The notes below the pieces were generated by a model that did not search any database, was not told where the DNA came from, and saw only the letters and a list, made by a program, of their open reading frames with translations. A stretch of 8,078 nt of DNA from Bradyrhizobium sp. CCH5-F6. GTDB taxonomy: Bacteria; Pseudomonadota; Alphaproteobacteria; Rhizobiales; Xanthobacteraceae. The stretch spans positions 1 to 8,078 of the forward strand of contig NZ_LSIC01000151.1 of assembly GCF_001556045.1 (NCBI RefSeq), given 5' to 3'. This document shows positions 6,951-8,078 of the stretch, piece after piece; positions within the stretch are counted from its first letter, which is position 1; the number at the start of each line of letters is the position of its first letter. A program made the position numbers and the translations under genes.

Positions 6951-7433
6951 ATGATCGCCCTTGGACTTGTCCTCAACACCGTCGGCATCGGCTTGTTCTG
7001 CTGGCTGATCTTGACGCTGGCCGTGTACGCTTTGCCGTTTTTTGTCGCCGTCAGCGCCGGGGTGGCGGCATTTCATAGCGGCGCCGGCATCCTCGGTGCG
7101 CCGCTCGTCGGCATTGTCGCCGGCGGCGTGACGCTCGCGATTGGACAGACCGCATTCGCGATCGCGCGGTTTCCGATCTTGCGTGCAGCCATAGCGGCCG
7201 CCTTCGCCTTCCCAGCCGCGATTGCTGGCTATCATGTGGTCTTCGCGATGTCGCAACTCGGGATGCCCTCGCTGGCATGGCGTGAGGTCTTCGCGTGCCT
7301 CGGCGCGGTCTTTATCGGTGGTACGGCGTGGACACGGTTGGCTGTCCTTGCGGAGCCCCGTCCATTGGAGTCGGGCAGGGTCGTGCCAAGCGCATCTCCG
7401 GCGGGTCTTTCTGCCGCTACGCACGACGGATAG
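6951..7433 (+). CDS. Conserved hypothetical membrane protein, four predicted helices
   Basis: This 160-residue protein has four hydrophobic segments at about residues 6-34, 45-72, 76-101 and 112-134, with short loops, and no cleavable signal peptide is evident. It resembles small membrane proteins of unknown function encoded near DUF736 and DUF2493 genes on rhizobial plasmids; that resemblance is from memory. The ATG at 6951 is chosen because GGAG lies 8 bases upstream and hydrophobic sequence starts at once; the longer in-frame TTG start at 6795 would add out-of-frame DUF2493 tail sequence and two hairpins. The last 11 or so residues (from about residue 150) are read from DNA that on the opposite strand is the 3' end of a DUF736 pseudogene, so the native C-terminus may have been replaced. 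The function is unknown. Confidence 0.7.
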   Translation: MIALGLVLNTVGIGLFCWLILTLAVYALPFFVAVSAGVAAFHSGAGILGAPLVGIVAGGVTLAIGQTAFAIARFPILRAAIAAAFAFPAAIAGYHVVFAMSQLGMPSLAWREVFACLGAVFIGGTAWTRLAVLAEPRPLESGRVVPSASPAGLSAATHDG

Positions 7434-7698
7434 TCCCTCTCCACCTGCCTCCTCGATCAGATTCGCGCAGATCGGAGCGTTGAAGGAGGGATCGTCGAAC
7501 TCGAGCGAACGTAAGCGTTCCTTCGTGCGGAGCCCATAGCGAGCTGCGTCATCTCGGCCCGGCCCATATAGTTGCGATGGTGAGGCCCTTCGGTCGCGGC
7601 TATTTGTCGTCTGACAATTCCGCCGTTTCCTGCATGTCGTTTCTTTCTCTACGCCTGGAAATTCCGACTTCTTGCACATTCGAACCGAAATTGGCCAA
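7398..7698 (-). pseudogene. Decayed full-length DUF736 gene
   Basis: Reading leftwards from 7698, the start ATG is changed to TTG and codons 2-6 read ANFGS, against MANIGS in the family and in the plus copy at 7985. The first frame stops at TAG (7602-7600). A second frame holds HRNYMGRAEM (7579-7550), matching the family's HRVYVGRAEI. A third frame holds DDPSFNAPICANL followed by GGEGL (down to 7431), matching the signature DDPSFNAPIYANL and GEG of DUF736 C-termini, then RSGRKTRR near 7398. At least two frameshifts and one stop are therefore present. The total span of about 100 codons equals a normal DUF736 gene. A ribosome-binding GGAGAAG remnant lies at 7707-7701. DUF736 proteins are small, of unknown function, and common on rhizobial plasmids. 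Confidence 0.75.
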
Positions 7699-7800
7699 GT
7701 CTTCTCCCCAGGTCGTGGTTCAGCACGCGGACGCACGTGGCCTCTTTGATGGCTTGATCTGGCCGAAGACCGGCTGCGCCTCGATCGTCTGAGCCGCAAC
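7699..7800 (-). repeat. Inverted, diverged copy of the DUF736 leader
   Basis: The minus strand upstream of the decayed DUF736 resembles the plus-strand leader of the second DUF736. GCCATC followed by GAGGCC is readable at 7753-7739, matching GCCATCGAGGCC near 7934-7945, and GGAGAAG at 7707-7701 matches 7974-7980. A further block, a TCTTCGGCC-like string upstream, matches the plus copy's TCCTCGGCC. The similarity is imperfect but collinear, so the two loci are an inverted, diverged duplication. Confidence 0.55.
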
Positions 7801-7810
7801 GCCGTCGCTC

Positions 7811-7862
7811 AAGACTTTCTTCCCCTGGGCTACGCCCATTCCTCGCGAGGCAAGAAAGTCTT
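7811..7862 (+). promoter_or_regulatory. Structured leader element B between divergent DUF736 loci
   Basis: Outer arms AAGACTTTCTT (7811-7821) and AAGAAAGTCTT (7852-7862) are perfect complements. Inside lie GGGC-TAC-GCCC (7827-7837) and the perfect palindrome CCTCGCGAGG (7841-7850). Arm, five-base spacer, hairpin with a three-base loop, TCGCGA hairpin, arm is the same order as element A at 5696-5756, although the arm sequences differ. It ends 122 bases before ATG 7985 and lies close to the symmetry centre of the two divergent DUF736 loci. Confidence 0.6.
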
Positions 7863-7873
7863 TACGACGTCGT

Positions 7874-7958
7874 CCTCCGCTTCGCTCCGGCCCGCAACCG
7901 GGTGCGTCGCCGATCGTCCTCGGCCTGTCCATCGCCATCGAGGCCGCGGTGGTCGCGG
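7874..7958 (+). repeat. Leader conserved blocks, copy B
   Basis: The exact 13-mer CCTCCGCTTCGCT (7874-7886) and the 28-base block at 7931-7958 (23 of 28 identical to 5833-5860) repeat the organisation seen upstream of DUF2493. The second block ends 26 bases before the DUF736 start codon. Confidence 0.6.
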
Positions 7959-7984
7959 GCTCGAAACACAACAGGAGAAGTGAC

Positions 7985-8053
7985 ATGGCTAACATCGGTT
8001 CTTTCAAGAAGGTCGGCAACGATTTAGGTTACGCGCGAGAAGGTGTCCTTTAG
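7985..8053 (+). pseudogene. DUF736 gene, 5' fragment interrupted after about 14 codons
   Basis: The start ATG 7985 has AGGAG (7973-7977) 7 bases upstream. It begins MANIGSFKKVGND, the characteristic DUF736 N-terminus, which is normally followed by F and a G-E segment in a protein of roughly 100 residues. Family-like sequence ends at T 8025. Unrelated sequence then adds a few codons before TAG at 8051-8053, giving only 22 residues. An abrupt join after a perfect start points to insertion of, or recombination with, other DNA. The leader and ribosome binding site remain intact. The rest of the gene may lie beyond the window on the far side of an inserted element. Confidence 0.75.
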
Positions 8054-8078
8054 CGCGCTGACTGTTGCGAGTTTTGCA
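8026..8078. other. Unidentified DNA joined to DUF736 at 8025/8026
   Basis: Sequence from 8026 no longer matches DUF736. It contains a hairpin: CGCGC (8032-8036) with GCGCG (8053-8057), and GAAGG (8039-8043) with CCTTT (8047-8051) around a TGT loop. Subterminal hairpins like this occur at the ends of several kinds of mobile element, but too little is present to name one, and no target duplication can be checked because the other end lies outside the window. Confidence 0.4.

Noticed and set aside
6717..7799. Long minus-strand ORF of 360 codons
   Set aside because: Most of it is antisense to the membrane gene and the DUF2493 end, with Arg-rich composition typical of GC-rich shadow frames; only the segment at about 7431-7540 is DUF736-like and is annotated as a pseudogene piece.
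7740..7800. Minus-strand PVFGQIK string resembling an IS1182-type transposase C-terminus
   Set aside because: Only about seven residues match, flanking residues do not fit a transposase, and the same DNA aligns in order with the DUF736 leader on the plus strand.
1..8078. CRISPR array, tRNA or rRNA genes
   Set aside because: No regularly spaced repeats and no cloverleaf-like or rRNA-like segments were seen on reading the window.

Overview
The window looks like accessory DNA from an alphaproteobacterium, most likely a Rhizobiales plasmid or integrative element. The sequence is GC-rich with strong third-position GC. It carries gene families that travel together on such replicons: a very large methyltransferase plus strawberry-notch-type helicase protein, a Toprim (primase-like) protein, a DUF2493/SLOG-fold protein, and DUF736 genes. 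This assignment rests on recognising families by eye; no database search was possible.

Layout. 1-184: a short remnant of an upstream gene, a weak terminator-like hairpin, and a long leader. 185-4515: a methyltransferase-helicase gene of the usual size for its family (about 1,440 codons) but broken by an apparent 1-base deletion near 1600, so it now reads as two overlapping ORFs (185-1756 and 1633-4515). 4515-5576: a Toprim protein coupled to the helicase by a TGATG overlap. 5577-5884: a non-coding leader with an elaborate inverted-repeat structure. 5885-6808: a DUF2493 protein. 6809-6950: two strong hairpins followed by an element that can pair with the next ribosome binding site. 6951-7433: a four-helix membrane protein. 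7398-8053: two divergent DUF736 loci, both non-functional. The minus-strand copy is a full-length but heavily decayed pseudogene. The plus-strand copy has an intact leader and start but is cut after about 14 codons by unrelated DNA that runs off the right edge.

The likely core job of the methyltransferase-helicase, Toprim and SLOG genes is DNA processing, protection or replication of a mobile replicon. The exact role is not shown by the sequence. The frameshift and both broken DUF736 genes suggest the region is degenerating.

The least explained signal is a structured leader seen twice, at 5696-5860 before DUF2493 and at 7811-7958 before DUF736. Outer inverted-repeat arms enclose a small three-base-loop hairpin and a second hairpin built on TCGCGA. 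The outer arms differ in sequence between the copies yet are perfectly complementary within each copy. Two conserved blocks follow at similar distances from the start codons of unrelated genes. This pattern fits a conserved cis-acting RNA or DNA structure.
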